Counted from the first letter of the stretch, positions 26,285-35,705 are shown. The stretch is 64,000 nt of DNA from Bdellovibrionales bacterium Ga0074137 (GCA_001464715.1 LNDT01000030.1:1-64000); one strand, 5' to 3'. A program made the numbers and translations. Notes: generated by a model not told the origin, from the letters alone.

Positions 26285-27971
26285 AGATCGGCGCTGGAAG
26301 AGCGTCCCACGGTTTTGATTCCGTGATCGCATACTGGGTTTCCGGCTGATCGCAATTATTGAGTTCGATGAACGCCCCATTAAATTCCGAAGACTGCAAA
26401 TTATCTCGATCGTTTCCACCACTCCAGCGGATTGGAATACGGACCCAGCGATTTCCGTATTTAATTCGCGTGAACATCGCCAAGGGAAAACTAAACTTTT
26501 GGCCCGTGAGCTGATTTTTAAAATCAGCTTCGTCGAGCCGACATGTCGGCCCCGTCTTAAGAACAAAATACCTTATGAAGATTTGATCCCCAAGGGCGAT
26601 ATATTTAGATGCGAGCCACGCAATGACGTCGGGCTCAAGAAGTTCCATTTTTGAAGACCTAAGAACCACGTTCGGTCGGCTGAACTCGACGTACTCAACG
26701 ATGCGCTTATTTGTTTCGTCGCCTGGAGACGGGTAATGAAAAATGGAATTCCGCTTTGGGAAGAGTCCAATCGCGTCCCAGTAGTGCGTGATCTCTGCTT
26801 TTTGCATGTAGCTTGCGAGTGAGACGTAAACTGCTTTTTGGAAGCGAAGGTAGAAGCCAGAGTAGTTTTGGAGCGTCATTGCAGTTACAGCCAGCGACAC
26901 AAAAAAGACGAGGCCCAGAATTTTCGACGGCATTAGCCGATCACTGGTGAGGCGAGAGCGAGCCCAAGCTTCCATGCAAAGCACTCCCGGCAAAGCTCCC
27001 AGAGCTAAAAAAGGGACGCGGGATGCGAGGAAGAAAAAATACTTCTGAGAATGAACGATGATAAATGCGAGACACACAGTGCCAGCGAGAAAAAAAGTAC
27101 GTTCACGAAGGTCGAATTTAGAAAAACGGGTCAGGCCAATCAAGAGGCCAACCCCGATGAGGAGGGCAACTATCGGTCCGGTCGCGATGGCACGCAATGC
27201 ACTTAGCCAAGGCGCTAGTGTTGTTAGATCAATGTCGCTATAGCTTCCCACCCAATAGATGAGCGTTCTTAGAAGAATTTCTCGCGATGTCAGAATCGCA
27301 ACGGCCGAGACGAGAATCAGCGGACTCAGTAGCCATGCCCATTTCACCATTCGATGTTTTGGTGTCAGGCTCTCTACTTCACTGAGATTGAACATGAGAG
27401 CTAAAACAACGACGAAATCAATCGACTTCGGCGTGATCAAGAGAGCCGAGATCGCCGAAGTAAGATAAAGCCCCCGACGTAGGTTGGTTTGATTCTTGGC
27501 GGCAAGAATCAAGAGGCTCGCTACAAGTGTGAGGCCGGCCGCAACACTGTCGCTTCGAGATTTAGGAAAGTGTACGACCATGAGAGGCAGAGTTCCGACG
27601 ACTGCAAAATACAGAACCGTGAAAAAGGCAGTGGAGCGTTCATTCACATTCTTTGAATCTTGAGAGAGCATCAAACCAAGCGAGTAAAGTGAATAGAGTC
27701 CCGCCGCAGCGAACGCCATCGTTAACCAGCGTGAGGCCATTAAAGCCGTCCAATCATTGGAGGCCAGCGAGACCACGCCTCCATAGATTAAGCTAAAGAG
27801 CGGCTTAAAGTGCGCCGACGTGATCGCGAACGGATTTTCAATGATCCGCCGGCTCGACGTGATCCCCCAGATTTCTGAGTCTTCGAACGAAAGAAATAGG
27901 CCCGGGAAAACAGTTGCCAGGGCAAGTACGGCAAGAAAAAATGGAATAAACCTTCGATACCGATCCGACAT
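26250..27971 (-). CDS. Polytopic GT-C-like glycosyltransferase
   Basis: ATG 27971 is preferred because AGGA lies just upstream and the earlier ATG at 27989 would abut the divergent gene. The 573-residue protein has about ten membrane segments in the first 370 residues and an extracytoplasmic C-terminal domain of about 200 residues. An acidic motif FEDSEIWG in the first external loop is in the place of the catalytic Asp/Glu of GT-C (GT39/PMT-like) enzymes. A partner polyprenyl-phosphate glycosyltransferase is encoded convergently. Specific family not recognised. Confidence 0.55.
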   Translation of the reverse strand: MSDRYRRFIPFFLAVLALATVFPGLFLSFEDSEIWGITSSRRIIENPFAITSAHFKPLFSLIYGGVVSLASNDWTALMASRWLTMAFAAAGLYSLYSLGLMLSQDSKNVNERSTAFFTVLYFAVVGTLPLMVVHFPKSRSDSVAAGLTLVASLLILAAKNQTNLRRGLYLTSAISALLITPKSIDFVVVLALMFNLSEVESLTPKHRMVKWAWLLSPLILVSAVAILTSREILLRTLIYWVGSYSDIDLTTLAPWLSALRAIATGPIVALLIGVGLLIGLTRFSKFDLRERTFFLAGTVCLAFIIVHSQKYFFFLASRVPFLALGALPGVLCMEAWARSRLTSDRLMPSKILGLVFFVSLAVTAMTLQNYSGFYLRFQKAVYVSLASYMQKAEITHYWDAIGLFPKRNSIFHYPSPGDETNKRIVEYVEFSRPNVVLRSSKMELLEPDVIAWLASKYIALGDQIFIRYFVLKTGPTCRLDEADFKNQLTGQKFSFPLAMFTRIKYGNRWVRIPIRWSGGNDRDNLQSSEFNGAFIELNNCDQPETQYAITESKPWDALPAPIFSQFFGYDGTL

Positions 27972-27977
27972 TGATCC

Positions 27978-27983
27978 TATAAT
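27978..27983 (+). promoter_or_regulatory. Possible -10 element between divergent genes
   Basis: A perfect TATAAT lies 40 bp before the ATG of the rightward GT2 gene at 28023, in the 51-bp gap left when both divergent genes use their ribosome-site-supported starts. No good -35 box is evident. Confidence 0.3.
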
Positions 27984-28022
27984 AGCCATGTGAAGACAGC
28001 GCTGGCGAGCGGAAGATTATTT

Positions 28023-28925
28023 ATGATTTCGGTGGTCGTCCCAACTCAGGGACGAAGCTCCTTGTTGAATTTATTGGATTCTGTCAATGAGGCGCGCGAG
28101 CAATTCGTTTTGAACGGGGCAAGTGTCGACAGCGTCGAAGTGATCGTCTGTGTTGATACGAGTCGCGCGACCGTTTCCGACGTACAAGAGACTTTGTCGA
28201 GACTTTCGTGGAAGCCAAAGGTCGTTGAAAGTGTGGGTTCGGGCGTGAATTCGGCACGAAACAGCGGAGCTCAGCTCTGCTGCGGCGACATAATATTATT
28301 TTTGGATGATGACGTCGAGTTACCTTCGAGATCGTCATTGATTGACCTCGAACTCATTTTCAAAAATGACGATCTCATCGCAACTGGCGGAGACTACATC
28401 AGTGGGCCGCGGGCGAGTTGGGCGGAGCGCGGCTACAATGCGTTGTGTTCAGCTTGGCGAACTTCAGCGGGGCGCGAGACGCGCGAGCTTCTATTGGGCG
28501 GCTGCCTGGCCGTGCGGCGCTCTGCGTGGAAAGTCGTCGGCGGGTTCGATATTGCGATCAATTACGGCGGGTCAGAGACCTCTTTTGTATTGAAGCTGCA
28601 CAAACTAGGATTGGTTCTGTTTTTTCAAAAGCTTAACGTCATCCATCATCCTGGCTCGCGGAGTCTTGTGCACTGGTGGAGAGTGGCGTCACTTCAGGGA
28701 CTCAGGCGATCTGAAACGGCATGGAGTTTACCAAACCGCCGAGAGAGATTTGGCCGAACGTTTCGGTGCATTTTAGATCAGTCGCGAACGACTGTGTTTT
28801 GCTTGGCTATTTTCGCGATTCCGTTTTTAACAGCCTCCCTGCTCAGTCGGATTTCTTCGACTCGAACTGCGCGTTCAGCCAGGCCGATCGAAGAGCCGCG
28901 TAAAAAGCTCGGTTCAAGCTCTTAA
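28023..28925 (+). CDS. GT2 glycosyltransferase
   Basis: ATG 28023, with GGAAG upstream, gives 300 residues starting directly with the GT-A strand MISVVVPTQGRSSLL. Donor-binding residues are in FLDDDVELPSR and the acceptor-side motif is LLGGCLAVRRSAWKVVGGFD. A hydrophobic segment near 255-275 suggests membrane association. The last 83 nt overlap the convergent gene at 28843-29877, encoding the low-complexity Arg/Ser tail. Sugar and acceptor unknown. Confidence 0.85.
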   Translation: MISVVVPTQGRSSLLNLLDSVNEAREQFVLNGASVDSVEVIVCVDTSRATVSDVQETLSRLSWKPKVVESVGSGVNSARNSGAQLCCGDIILFLDDDVELPSRSSLIDLELIFKNDDLIATGGDYISGPRASWAERGYNALCSAWRTSAGRETRELLLGGCLAVRRSAWKVVGGFDIAINYGGSETSFVLKLHKLGLVLFFQKLNVIHHPGSRSLVHWWRVASLQGLRRSETAWSLPNRRERFGRTFRCILDQSRTTVFCLAIFAIPFLTASLLSRISSTRTARSARPIEEPRKKLGSSS

Positions 28926-29877
28926 GTCTGAGCCATGGCGACATCCTACCAAGACGAAACATGAGTAATCGTGCAGGGTTGAACTTCGGCGTCTCAATGG
29001 CGTTTCGTGACTGAGATCGTCGATTCGAGAAGGGATCCTTAGCGGACCCGAATTCGAAACAGAGGCGATAGAGTTTTCGACGATAGTCTTTGTTGCTGGG
29101 TTTGATCGGCAAGTACTCGTTGACGAAAACCGACGTCGGCAAAGGAAGATTTCGCTGTCGCCAGCGGGCTCCGGCCCCTTGAAGAAATGCTTTTTTACAA
29201 AAAAGAAGTGCGTTCAGCTGGGGCGCATGTCCGATTTCGAGATCTTCAAAGAAGAGTAAAACACGATTGGCATGGCAGATTCTTTGGCAGAGGCCCGACT
29301 CGGCTCCACCGAAAGTGATAGCCTCGTCAAAACGCCAGCTGTTTTCAAAAAGGTGGTCACGCTTCAACGACATGTTACCGCCAAGAAGTTGGTGTGACTG
29401 CCGGCTAGAGAAACTTCTTCTTTGTCTTCGTAGCCACTCGTGCGCCACATCGTGATAAGTTCTGTCCCACTCGTTGGTAGGGCCTTCTAGTTTGTAGGGT
29501 CCACCAACGCCAGTGGCCTCAATGTGTTCGCTGTGAAGGTAGAAATGGCGAGCGAGGAATTTATCGTCATTGAGAATAGCATCGTCATCGAGAAAAAGAA
29601 CGATGGCGCCCGTCGAGCGATCGAGACCTTTATTGCGGGCAAGGTTCACGCTGCGGCGGCCGGTTTCTAGGTATTCAAATTTTATCGGAAAAGCCGCGCC
29701 GAATGAAGTCACCGTTTCTCGAAGTGCCTGACTGGGAATATTGGCAACAACGAGAACTTCGACATTAAAAGAGATCGACTGCTTTTGAAGTCGTTCGAGC
29801 AGTCCGCGAAGGTGCGGACTTTTTCCGAGGGTTGGGATCACAACGCTAAGGTCTGGACGACGACTATTCACAGTCAT
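28843..29877 (-). CDS. GT2 glycosyltransferase
   Basis: ATG 29877 has GAGG 6 nt upstream and lies 14 nt inside the preceding gene, giving 344 residues. GT-A motifs are LSVVIPTLGKSPHL, ARNKGLDRSTGAIVLFLDDD with the metal-binding Asp triplet, and LLGGNMSLKRDHL with FGGAESGLC as the catalytic acidic region. It is the last gene of a three-gene leftward operon of glycosyltransferases. Its overall layout matches the convergent GT2 protein at 28023-28925, suggesting an old duplication. Confidence 0.85.
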   Translation of the reverse strand: MTVNSRRPDLSVVIPTLGKSPHLRGLLERLQKQSISFNVEVLVVANIPSQALRETVTSFGAAFPIKFEYLETGRRSVNLARNKGLDRSTGAIVLFLDDDAILNDDKFLARHFYLHSEHIEATGVGGPYKLEGPTNEWDRTYHDVAHEWLRRQRRSFSSRQSHQLLGGNMSLKRDHLFENSWRFDEAITFGGAESGLCQRICHANRVLLFFEDLEIGHAPQLNALLFCKKAFLQGAGARWRQRNLPLPTSVFVNEYLPIKPSNKDYRRKLYRLCFEFGSAKDPFSNRRSQSRNAIETPKFNPARLLMFRLGRMSPWLRLKSLNRAFYAALRSAWLNAQFESKKSD

Positions 29878-31843
29878 CGGAACCTCGGCGTCCACTGAAT
29901 TTCTCTTTTAATCGAAGCGTCGCTGCGGGGAAAATCCAGCCATACTGTCGAAGCCAGTGTTTTGGGCGACTAAAGATGTAAGAAGCCGGGACTACAATAC
30001 ATATGACCCAGCACTTTCTCAGAATTCCGGACATTTTTGCTAATTTTTCGCCGACTTTTCCTGAGACTCTTTGGGTGAAAACTTTGATTCTCCATTTTTG
30101 TCCCGCCAACCTTTCGAATTGTCCCGACACCCTTGCGAACTGTTCGGCGAATTTACCAGAGACGCGCTGAGTGAAAACTTTGATTTTCCATGTTTGCCCG
30201 GTGACTCGCGCCATAAAGACTGGAATTTTCCAAGAGTGACGACGAATCGACCACGATACGATTTCATAGAAGCCGAAGAGGTATTTTTTCCGACTTGAAA
30301 CCTGCACAATCGTTACAAGAAAAACGAGCGGAGCAACAAGGACTCGGAGAAATCGAAATTCGAGACCATTTTTGAGGGCAGCTCGCAACCAGACGCGCTC
30401 TCCGAGGGCCGAGTAAAAGTGAGCGTGGACATTCGGGTCCAGAGTCATCCGATACATTAGATCGGCGGATCGTTGGAGACGAATCATTTTGGCGGGCACA
30501 GTGTCGGCGGACGTGCTTTCTCGCAGATGCTCGAAGTAAGATGAAGAGACGGTTCTTATTGAGGAGCCAATGTTCTGAGCGCTCCAAACAAGAAAGTTAT
30601 CTTCACAGCCATAATTTTGAAAGCCATCTGCAAAGCCGCCGATCTTGCGGAAGAGGTTTCTTTCAACAACTAAAAACGAAGATGTTGCACATCGAAAAGA
30701 GGGTGCAACATCGCAGTTTTCGGACACCAGTAAAAGTTCGGTGGCCGAATTTTTCAGAACCAAGCTTTCCAGAATTCGGCGAACTTCAGGGGAGTTTGAG
30801 ATTCGTACATCCGCATCAAGAAACGCGATGTATTCGCTAGAAAACTGCGACGCGAGAACTCCGCAGTTACGAACGAATCCGGCGCGCCAATCCGAGCTGT
30901 CGGCCATAGAAGTTGGAGAAGGGCGAGGGTTATCGACAATAGCCAACGGCCCGAGATCGCTCATTATCCCTCGTCGGATCTGGGTCACTGAAATCGGCTC
31001 TATTTCGCTCTCGCGATCGACGCTGACGATAAGCTCCCAATCCTCTCGACCGCGGCGGACGGATTCGATCGATGTGAGGCATAGCTGTAAATGTTTGAGT
31101 TCGGCCTCTGAGCCGGTCCACCGAAAAGGGACGACGAAGGAAAGTCCGTAGGGCTCTCCTTTCTCAGTATTTTTCCTTGAGTCGTGGGTGATCTGTGAGC
31201 GCGAGTGATCGCGGCGATTCAAGCCCCATGGCGATAGCTCGGTCGGAACAAACCATTCGTGCGGTGCGGGACTTATCTTAACTAAGGGATGTTCCATGGA
31301 CAGCTGCGAGATGTGAAGCGCCAGTTCGTCTGCGGATAAATAGTTTGAACGGGGGTGAGACTTCGAATGTGCGGGCGAGAGAACGGTCAGATATCCATGC
31401 GGCTTCGAATTAAGAATGTTTGGGATCCACGTAGACCAGGAAATCCCTAGCCTCGGTACTATAACCCACTGGACGGGCCACCGCTGGCAGATCAACTGCG
31501 AAGTCGCAGCTGATACTTCCTCGTCGATGGCGACGTAAATGGATTCAAAACTTTTGAGGTCGTGGGGATCAGGTCTGATGTGATAAGCTTGTGACCAGTG
31601 AATCAGCAGTGCGACTTGAGCGCCGGATTTGTTCGCTATCAAACTTCGAACATCTGCGGCGATTTCGTTCAAGTCAGAAATGTCACCCGACAAAATAGCG
31701 CGACAGCCTTCGTCAAGAGCGTGTTGAGCTTCCACGCGCCACGACGGATTAGACTCTGGTCCTCTCAATGCGCCCAGAGCCAAAGGGTCGTTGACGGTGG
31801 AGCTTGTATATTCTTTAAGCGCAACAATACGATCACGTATCAC
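29864..31843 (-). CDS. Long GT2 glycosyltransferase with extra N-terminal region and C-terminal repeats
   Basis: This 659-residue protein has an unassigned N-terminal region (1-230), a GT-A domain from about 232 (LSFVVPFRWTGSE) with FLDADV (Asp343, Asp345) and YGCEDNF (Glu414, Asp415), then a hydrophobic segment near 500-515 and a basic tail. The tail carries two near-identical copies of a 24-residue unit beginning WKIKVFTQRVSGK (551-574 and 583-606) after a degenerate copy SWKIPVFMARVTG (537-549). The ED pair is typical of chondroitin-type polymerising transferases. It overlaps the gene on each side (4 nt and 14 nt). Confidence 0.75.
   Translation of the reverse strand: MIRDRIVALKEYTSSTVNDPLALGALRGPESNPSWRVEAQHALDEGCRAILSGDISDLNEIAADVRSLIANKSGAQVALLIHWSQAYHIRPDPHDLKSFESIYVAIDEEVSAATSQLICQRWPVQWVIVPRLGISWSTWIPNILNSKPHGYLTVLSPAHSKSHPRSNYLSADELALHISQLSMEHPLVKISPAPHEWFVPTELSPWGLNRRDHSRSQITHDSRKNTEKGEPYGLSFVVPFRWTGSEAELKHLQLCLTSIESVRRGREDWELIVSVDRESEIEPISVTQIRRGIMSDLGPLAIVDNPRPSPTSMADSSDWRAGFVRNCGVLASQFSSEYIAFLDADVRISNSPEVRRILESLVLKNSATELLLVSENCDVAPSFRCATSSFLVVERNLFRKIGGFADGFQNYGCEDNFLVWSAQNIGSSIRTVSSSYFEHLRESTSADTVPAKMIRLQRSADLMYRMTLDPNVHAHFYSALGERVWLRAALKNGLEFRFLRVLVAPLVFLVTIVQVSSRKKYLFGFYEIVSWSIRRHSWKIPVFMARVTGQTWKIKVFTQRVSGKFAEQFARVSGQFERLAGQKWRIKVFTQRVSGKVGEKLAKMSGILRKCWVICIVVPASYIFSRPKHWLRQYGWIFPAATLRLKEKFSGRRGSDDCE
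30026..30235 (-). repeat. Internal repeats encoding amphipathic tail of the GT2 protein
   Basis: Two copies of a 72-nt unit (30122-30193 and 30026-30097) encode the WKIKVFTQRVSG tail repeats, 96 nt apart, with a degenerate third copy up to 30235. The unit alternates aromatic/hydrophobic and basic residues, as in membrane-surface helices. The nucleotide copies differ at several synonymous sites, so the repeat is not brand-new. Confidence 0.7.
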
Positions 31844-33894
31844 GAGAGATCTCGTTTGCGTTTATTCATTTGATACGAAGAAAAATAATAAATTTTTCTG
31901 AGGGGATAAATCATTCGGAAAAAAATCGGTAAGGCCTTCCCGTGACTTCTTAGCAACAGGACTCTAATTTTCCATTTCTGGCCCCAGACTTTGTGGAAAC
32001 CCTCGAAAAATCTGCCGTACAAATGGGCTAAGCGACTGTGCAGCGTCGGCACGATATTCTTGTGCACCCGCTTAACGATGTTCCCGCAGATCTTCTGCGC
32101 AACGTTCCCCGAGACCCGTTTTACGGTGTTAAAATTATGCCATAAAAACCAACGCCAGTTTCTTGTCGCGAGCACGGGAATTTGCAGCCATCGATGTTGC
32201 CAAGGTTTGAACCAGCGCTCAAATCGTGGTCGAAGACCAACCTTTTGCAGAATGAGAGGGATCCTATCGAGAATCGAAATCTGCTCGGTCATGAGTCCGC
32301 GAAAGTGCACAAAGATTTCTGGTTCGAGCCGATTCAGGTAAAAAATCTGCGCCGTCTTCGCTAAGAGGCTTTGGCGAAGATAGTCGGAGTTTCGAAATTC
32401 TGAGCGAGCGTCGTGGTGAAAGAGATGATACGTCGTCATTTTATTCAGATGAAAGCGAGCGCCCACTTTCGCTAAACGGGACCCAAGCTCGACATCTTCG
32501 AAACCGTAAAAAACAAAGCCTCGTCGAATCCAGCCGACACGCTTAAAAAGCAGCGCTGGCATTGAGAGTCCGTAAGTGCAGGTGTACTTCCAAAAATGAG
32601 AGACAGAGCTCCAATCCTGAAGGGCGTAAAATTTCTCCCAGTAATCGCCTTCGAACTTAAAAGTGTCATTGGTCGGATCGATCGTCTCGAACCGAATGTC
32701 AGCGTCGCTTTTTTCTTTTTTCAGATTCAGGCGTCGACACTGAACCACATCAAAAGTGCGATGCTTCTCCAAAAGGTCTGTCAGAAAATCAGGCGGCGTC
32801 AGTATGTCGGAATCCAGGAAACACAAAATTCGTCCCGATGAATTTTTCACTCCCAAATTTCTTGAAATTCCGGCGCGGTAGTTTGCATCCCCCATCGCGC
32901 GTGGCTTTAAGCGCGGCGAGAAAATGTATTTGAAGTTGATTTCACCCTCATGAAGTTTCATTTCGGATTGAAGGGCTTCTCTAGTTCCGTCATCAGAGCC
33001 GTCATCAACGACGATCACTTCGAAACGACCGCGAGCAAGGTCTTGTCGGCAGAGGTGGCGAATCGTGTTCAGCAAATAGTCGCGATTGTTGTAGCTGGGA
33101 ATAATGACGGAGACGTCGATAGGCATTCGATTTTCGTGATCGCGACCGCCGTTGGATCGTAGCTCAAGACTGGGTCGATGGGTGGGCTCAAGTTCGAGTG
33201 AGCTATCGACACGTGGATCAAACAGCTCTTGTCCCAGGAGCGGCCTCACTTGAACGCCGGGGACTCGAGTAAGAATTTTCTCGGTCAACTCAAAAACTTG
33301 GCGGCACGTCAGGTGACCGTCGCCCCACGAGAGGTGATACGGAAAATGAAAAAAGAGTCGGTCGCGGACATAGGGCTGAAGCTGATGTAACAAACCAATG
33401 GCGTCATCGCCAGAGCGAACCGAGTAGGTGAAGTAAACTTGCTCGGGCCACCGTGTGAGTCGAGCCAGTAAAGTTTCGCGCGGAAGTGCACTCGCACCGA
33501 AGACAAGATTAAGCGCGTCGCCATCATCGAGTCTACTAAGGAGCTCGTCGAGTTTCTCTGCAGCCGAGTCGGAAGAAAGCGAGTCCGTCGTGACCTGATG
33601 GGCTATGCGCAGTTTACGGTTTCGACAGCGTGTGATGACGTCGTTTCGAAACGGGAGCTGCAGAAAACCTGATGGAAATATGACGCCGTCGGACTGGCAA
33701 GAAACCGCGCGGTCCATGGCGCGCGTGATGTCTTCAATATTTCTGTCCGCTCGATTTTGGTGCCCCAGCGAAATCGCAAGTTTCCCCTCAGATTCAACCG
33801 ATGACTCAAGGGGTATCATGTAGAGTCTCGGCGGAGGTGCCGATCCCAGTTGGACGGAGCTGCCGAAGCGACCCCAAAGCATCCATTCAGACAT
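31840..33894 (-). CDS. Long GT2 glycosyltransferase with N-terminal extra domain
   Basis: The 684-residue protein has an unassigned N-terminal domain (1-255) with barrel-like spacing of strands, then GT-A from 260 (VSVIIPSYNNRDYL, VVDDGSDDGT at 296-304, FLDSDIL with Asp361/Asp363) and YGFEDVELGSRL, the GT7-like acidic motif of chondroitin-synthase type enzymes. The tail (about 570-684) is basic and Trp-rich, with WKIRVLLLRSHGKA echoing the repeat unit of the next gene. The following GT2 gene overlaps by ATGA; the two long enzymes share layout and probably act together on one polymer. A second ATG at codon 5 is an alternative start. Confidence 0.75.
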   Translation of the reverse strand: MSEWMLWGRFGSSVQLGSAPPPRLYMIPLESSVESEGKLAISLGHQNRADRNIEDITRAMDRAVSCQSDGVIFPSGFLQLPFRNDVITRCRNRKLRIAHQVTTDSLSSDSAAEKLDELLSRLDDGDALNLVFGASALPRETLLARLTRWPEQVYFTYSVRSGDDAIGLLHQLQPYVRDRLFFHFPYHLSWGDGHLTCRQVFELTEKILTRVPGVQVRPLLGQELFDPRVDSSLELEPTHRPSLELRSNGGRDHENRMPIDVSVIIPSYNNRDYLLNTIRHLCRQDLARGRFEVIVVDDGSDDGTREALQSEMKLHEGEINFKYIFSPRLKPRAMGDANYRAGISRNLGVKNSSGRILCFLDSDILTPPDFLTDLLEKHRTFDVVQCRRLNLKKEKSDADIRFETIDPTNDTFKFEGDYWEKFYALQDWSSVSHFWKYTCTYGLSMPALLFKRVGWIRRGFVFYGFEDVELGSRLAKVGARFHLNKMTTYHLFHHDARSEFRNSDYLRQSLLAKTAQIFYLNRLEPEIFVHFRGLMTEQISILDRIPLILQKVGLRPRFERWFKPWQHRWLQIPVLATRNWRWFLWHNFNTVKRVSGNVAQKICGNIVKRVHKNIVPTLHSRLAHLYGRFFEGFHKVWGQKWKIRVLLLRSHGKALPIFFRMIYPLRKIYYFSSYQMNKRKRDLS

Positions 33895-33948
33895 GCCGCG
33901 ACTTTATTCTGAGGCCTTTTACTCTGGCAACCTGCTTCGGTGAGCGCT

Positions 33949-35091
33949 ATGCTTGGGAACGTGAGCGAAGAAAAGACTTTTGTCCTTCCAGAAAATCGAC
34001 AAGCGACCTCCATTCTCATTTGTGTGGTCGCTTACGTGCCCGACTCACGTCAGTTGAAACTTTTTGAACGCAGCATCGATTCAATTTTAGCGCTGGATAC
34101 GACCGACGAAGTTCGAGCCAACGTCGTTGTCATCGACAATGCGTCGCCGCTTGCGATCGATCATATTGTCTCGGCGCGGGCGTCGGAATTAATCTCTCTT
34201 TTGCGGCGGGAAGAAAATAATCTTGGCGCAGCGCGCAGCCAGGCGCTGAAGATGGCGGTCGAGAGTGGCTACGACTGGATCGCGTTCGTCGATAGCGACG
34301 TCGAAGTTCCGCCGACGTGGCTTATGACGCTTTTCCGTGAACTTCAAACGGCTCCGCTGAAAGATGCTGTCGGCATCGCTGCTGTGAACCGCCCCCCTCA
34401 CGAAAGTGAGTTTGCGAAAGCTCTCGATTTTTTTCTCGGTTTTCAGCACGCCCATCTTGGAGCGACCCAGGTTTTGCAGCTTCCGGCGGGGTCGCATGCG
34501 GGACTGATCAAAATGAAGGTCGCGCATCTTCCGACCTGTGCTGTGCTTTTGAAAGTTAAGCCGCTCTTCAATGTGGGCGGCTTCGACGCAAAGTTTAGTC
34601 GCGTTGGAGAAGACCTTGAAATGAGCTTTCGACTCAAACGCAGCGGTACTTTGTGGCTGGTCTCAGAGCCCGTGGTGCTGCACCGACAAGACACGACGAC
34701 AAATGCGTGGGGCCGCCGCATGTTTCGCTACGGCTGGGCTCAGATCGATGTCGCAAGAAAGTATCCCGAACATCTTCAGTCGAAGAAGGCTCTTCCGCTG
34801 GTCGCAGGCTTTTTGGCGGCGCTCTCGCTGCTCTTGATGTTTGTTGGATTTTCGGCGCCGATGAAACTTCTAGTCGTTTCCTACATCGGCTTCATGCTCT
34901 CGCCAATTCTACTTAAAGGCATTTCTGACGGACGCATGGATGTCGCGTTTGGAGCGTGTTGGATTGCCTTTGTGACTCATGCATCTTACTCCGCCGGTAT
35001 GTGGGCGGGCGTCTTGAAGATTCGAAGTAATCCCCGAATTACTCAGCAAGGCGATGTAGGATCGGCACCATCGCAAGGTAGGACCCAATAA
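33949..35091 (+). CDS. GT2 glycosyltransferase with C-terminal membrane segments
   Basis: ATG 33949 with GGTGAG upstream gives 380 residues (GTG 33940 is an alternative). The GT-A domain has SILICVVAYVPDSRQL, VVIDNASPL, FVDSDVEVPPTW and GEDLEMSFRLKRSG with the catalytic Glu-Asp pair. Two or three membrane segments follow near 285-350. It resembles rhamnosyl/N-acetylglucosaminyl-type transferases, but the sugar is unknown. The 3' end is overlapped by a small leftward gene. Confidence 0.8.
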   Translation: MLGNVSEEKTFVLPENRQATSILICVVAYVPDSRQLKLFERSIDSILALDTTDEVRANVVVIDNASPLAIDHIVSARASELISLLRREENNLGAARSQALKMAVESGYDWIAFVDSDVEVPPTWLMTLFRELQTAPLKDAVGIAAVNRPPHESEFAKALDFFLGFQHAHLGATQVLQLPAGSHAGLIKMKVAHLPTCAVLLKVKPLFNVGGFDAKFSRVGEDLEMSFRLKRSGTLWLVSEPVVLHRQDTTTNAWGRRMFRYGWAQIDVARKYPEHLQSKKALPLVAGFLAALSLLLMFVGFSAPMKLLVVSYIGFMLSPILLKGISDGRMDVAFGACWIAFVTHASYSAGMWAGVLKIRSNPRITQQGDVGSAPSQGRTQ

Positions 35092-35155
35092 GTAGGGCCG
35101 TGGCTATTAAGAACTTTCGAGCGGTATAGTCGCGAACTGCCACAGCTTTTCCCAT
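35039..35155 (-). CDS. Small single-pass membrane protein (38 residues)
   Basis: A GGAGG ribosome site 4 nt before the ATG at 35155 leads into 38 codons: a basic start (MGKAVAVRDYTARK), one membrane helix (FLIATALLIGSYLAMVPIL) and a short tail ending in AE. The frame overlaps the last 53 nt of the rightward GT2 gene. It diverges from the rnpB promoter, with about 80 bp between. The strong ribosome site and clean topology favour a real gene, but no homologue is known to me. Confidence 0.5.
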   Translation of the reverse strand: MGKAVAVRDYTARKFLIATALLIGSYLAMVPILHRLAE

Positions 35156-35232
35156 TCGTCCTCCATCAGGTTCGTTGTGAACCATAGACTTTATCGGTTT
35201 TTTCTTGAGGCCTGATGAGGCATTCTTGCCCT

Positions 35233-35260
35233 TTGCGTCAGATTAAGACTGTGCTATACT
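35233..35260 (+). promoter_or_regulatory. rnpB promoter
   Basis: TTGCGT (35233-35238) and TATACT (35255-35260) are 16 bp apart, and the -10 box ends 5-6 nt before the predicted 5' end of RNase P RNA. The -10 box matches five of six consensus positions. Confidence 0.6.
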
Positions 35261-35265
35261 GCCGC

Positions 35266-35697
35266 CGGTCTTGTAGGCGATCGCAGTGTCTTAAGCTGAT
35301 ACGAAAGTAGATGTTTTAAGGCACTGAGGAAAGTCCGGACTCCGCAGGGCAGCACAGGGGTTAATGACCCCCCACCGCAAGGTGAGGAACAGTGGAACAG
35401 AGAGAATGTCCGAGACGCCTTTGATCGGGAACGGGAGATCGAAGGTACTTCTACCGAAGTTTAATGGCGAATTTCGCTTTTGAACTTAGGTGGAGAAGTC
35501 GTCGGAGTGAAAACAGCCAAACTCTGTGCGGAGCAAGAACAAATAGGAGAGCGTATTAAGTGCGGCCCGCATGAAGCTCTCGGGTAAGTTCGCTTGAGGC
35601 GTGCAGTAATGTACGTCCCAGAGGAATGATCACCTCCAGGTTTGCGATGTCGATCGCGGCTTGAAGACAGAATCCGGCTTATCGCAGGACCCTTGTC
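35266..35697 (+). ncRNA. rnpB: RNase P RNA (class A)
   Basis: The hallmark GAGGAAAGTCCGGACT lies near 35325 and the 3' conserved AGACAGAATCCGGCTTATCG at 35665-35684. The ends pair as helix P1: GGTCTTG at 35267-35273 with CAGGACC at 35685-35691. Length is about 430 nt, somewhat long for class A, with the extra length in the specificity domain. The RNA cleaves tRNA 5' leaders with protein RnpA. A promoter lies directly upstream and a terminator directly downstream, so it is an independent transcription unit. Confidence 0.95.
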
Positions 35698-35705
35698 GAC
35701 ATTTT

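Noticed and set aside
27972-28022. Divergent genes starting back-to-back at 27989 and 27990
   Set aside because: Those starts leave no room for ribosome sites. Starts at 27971 and 28023 have AGGA and GGAAG respectively and are more credible.
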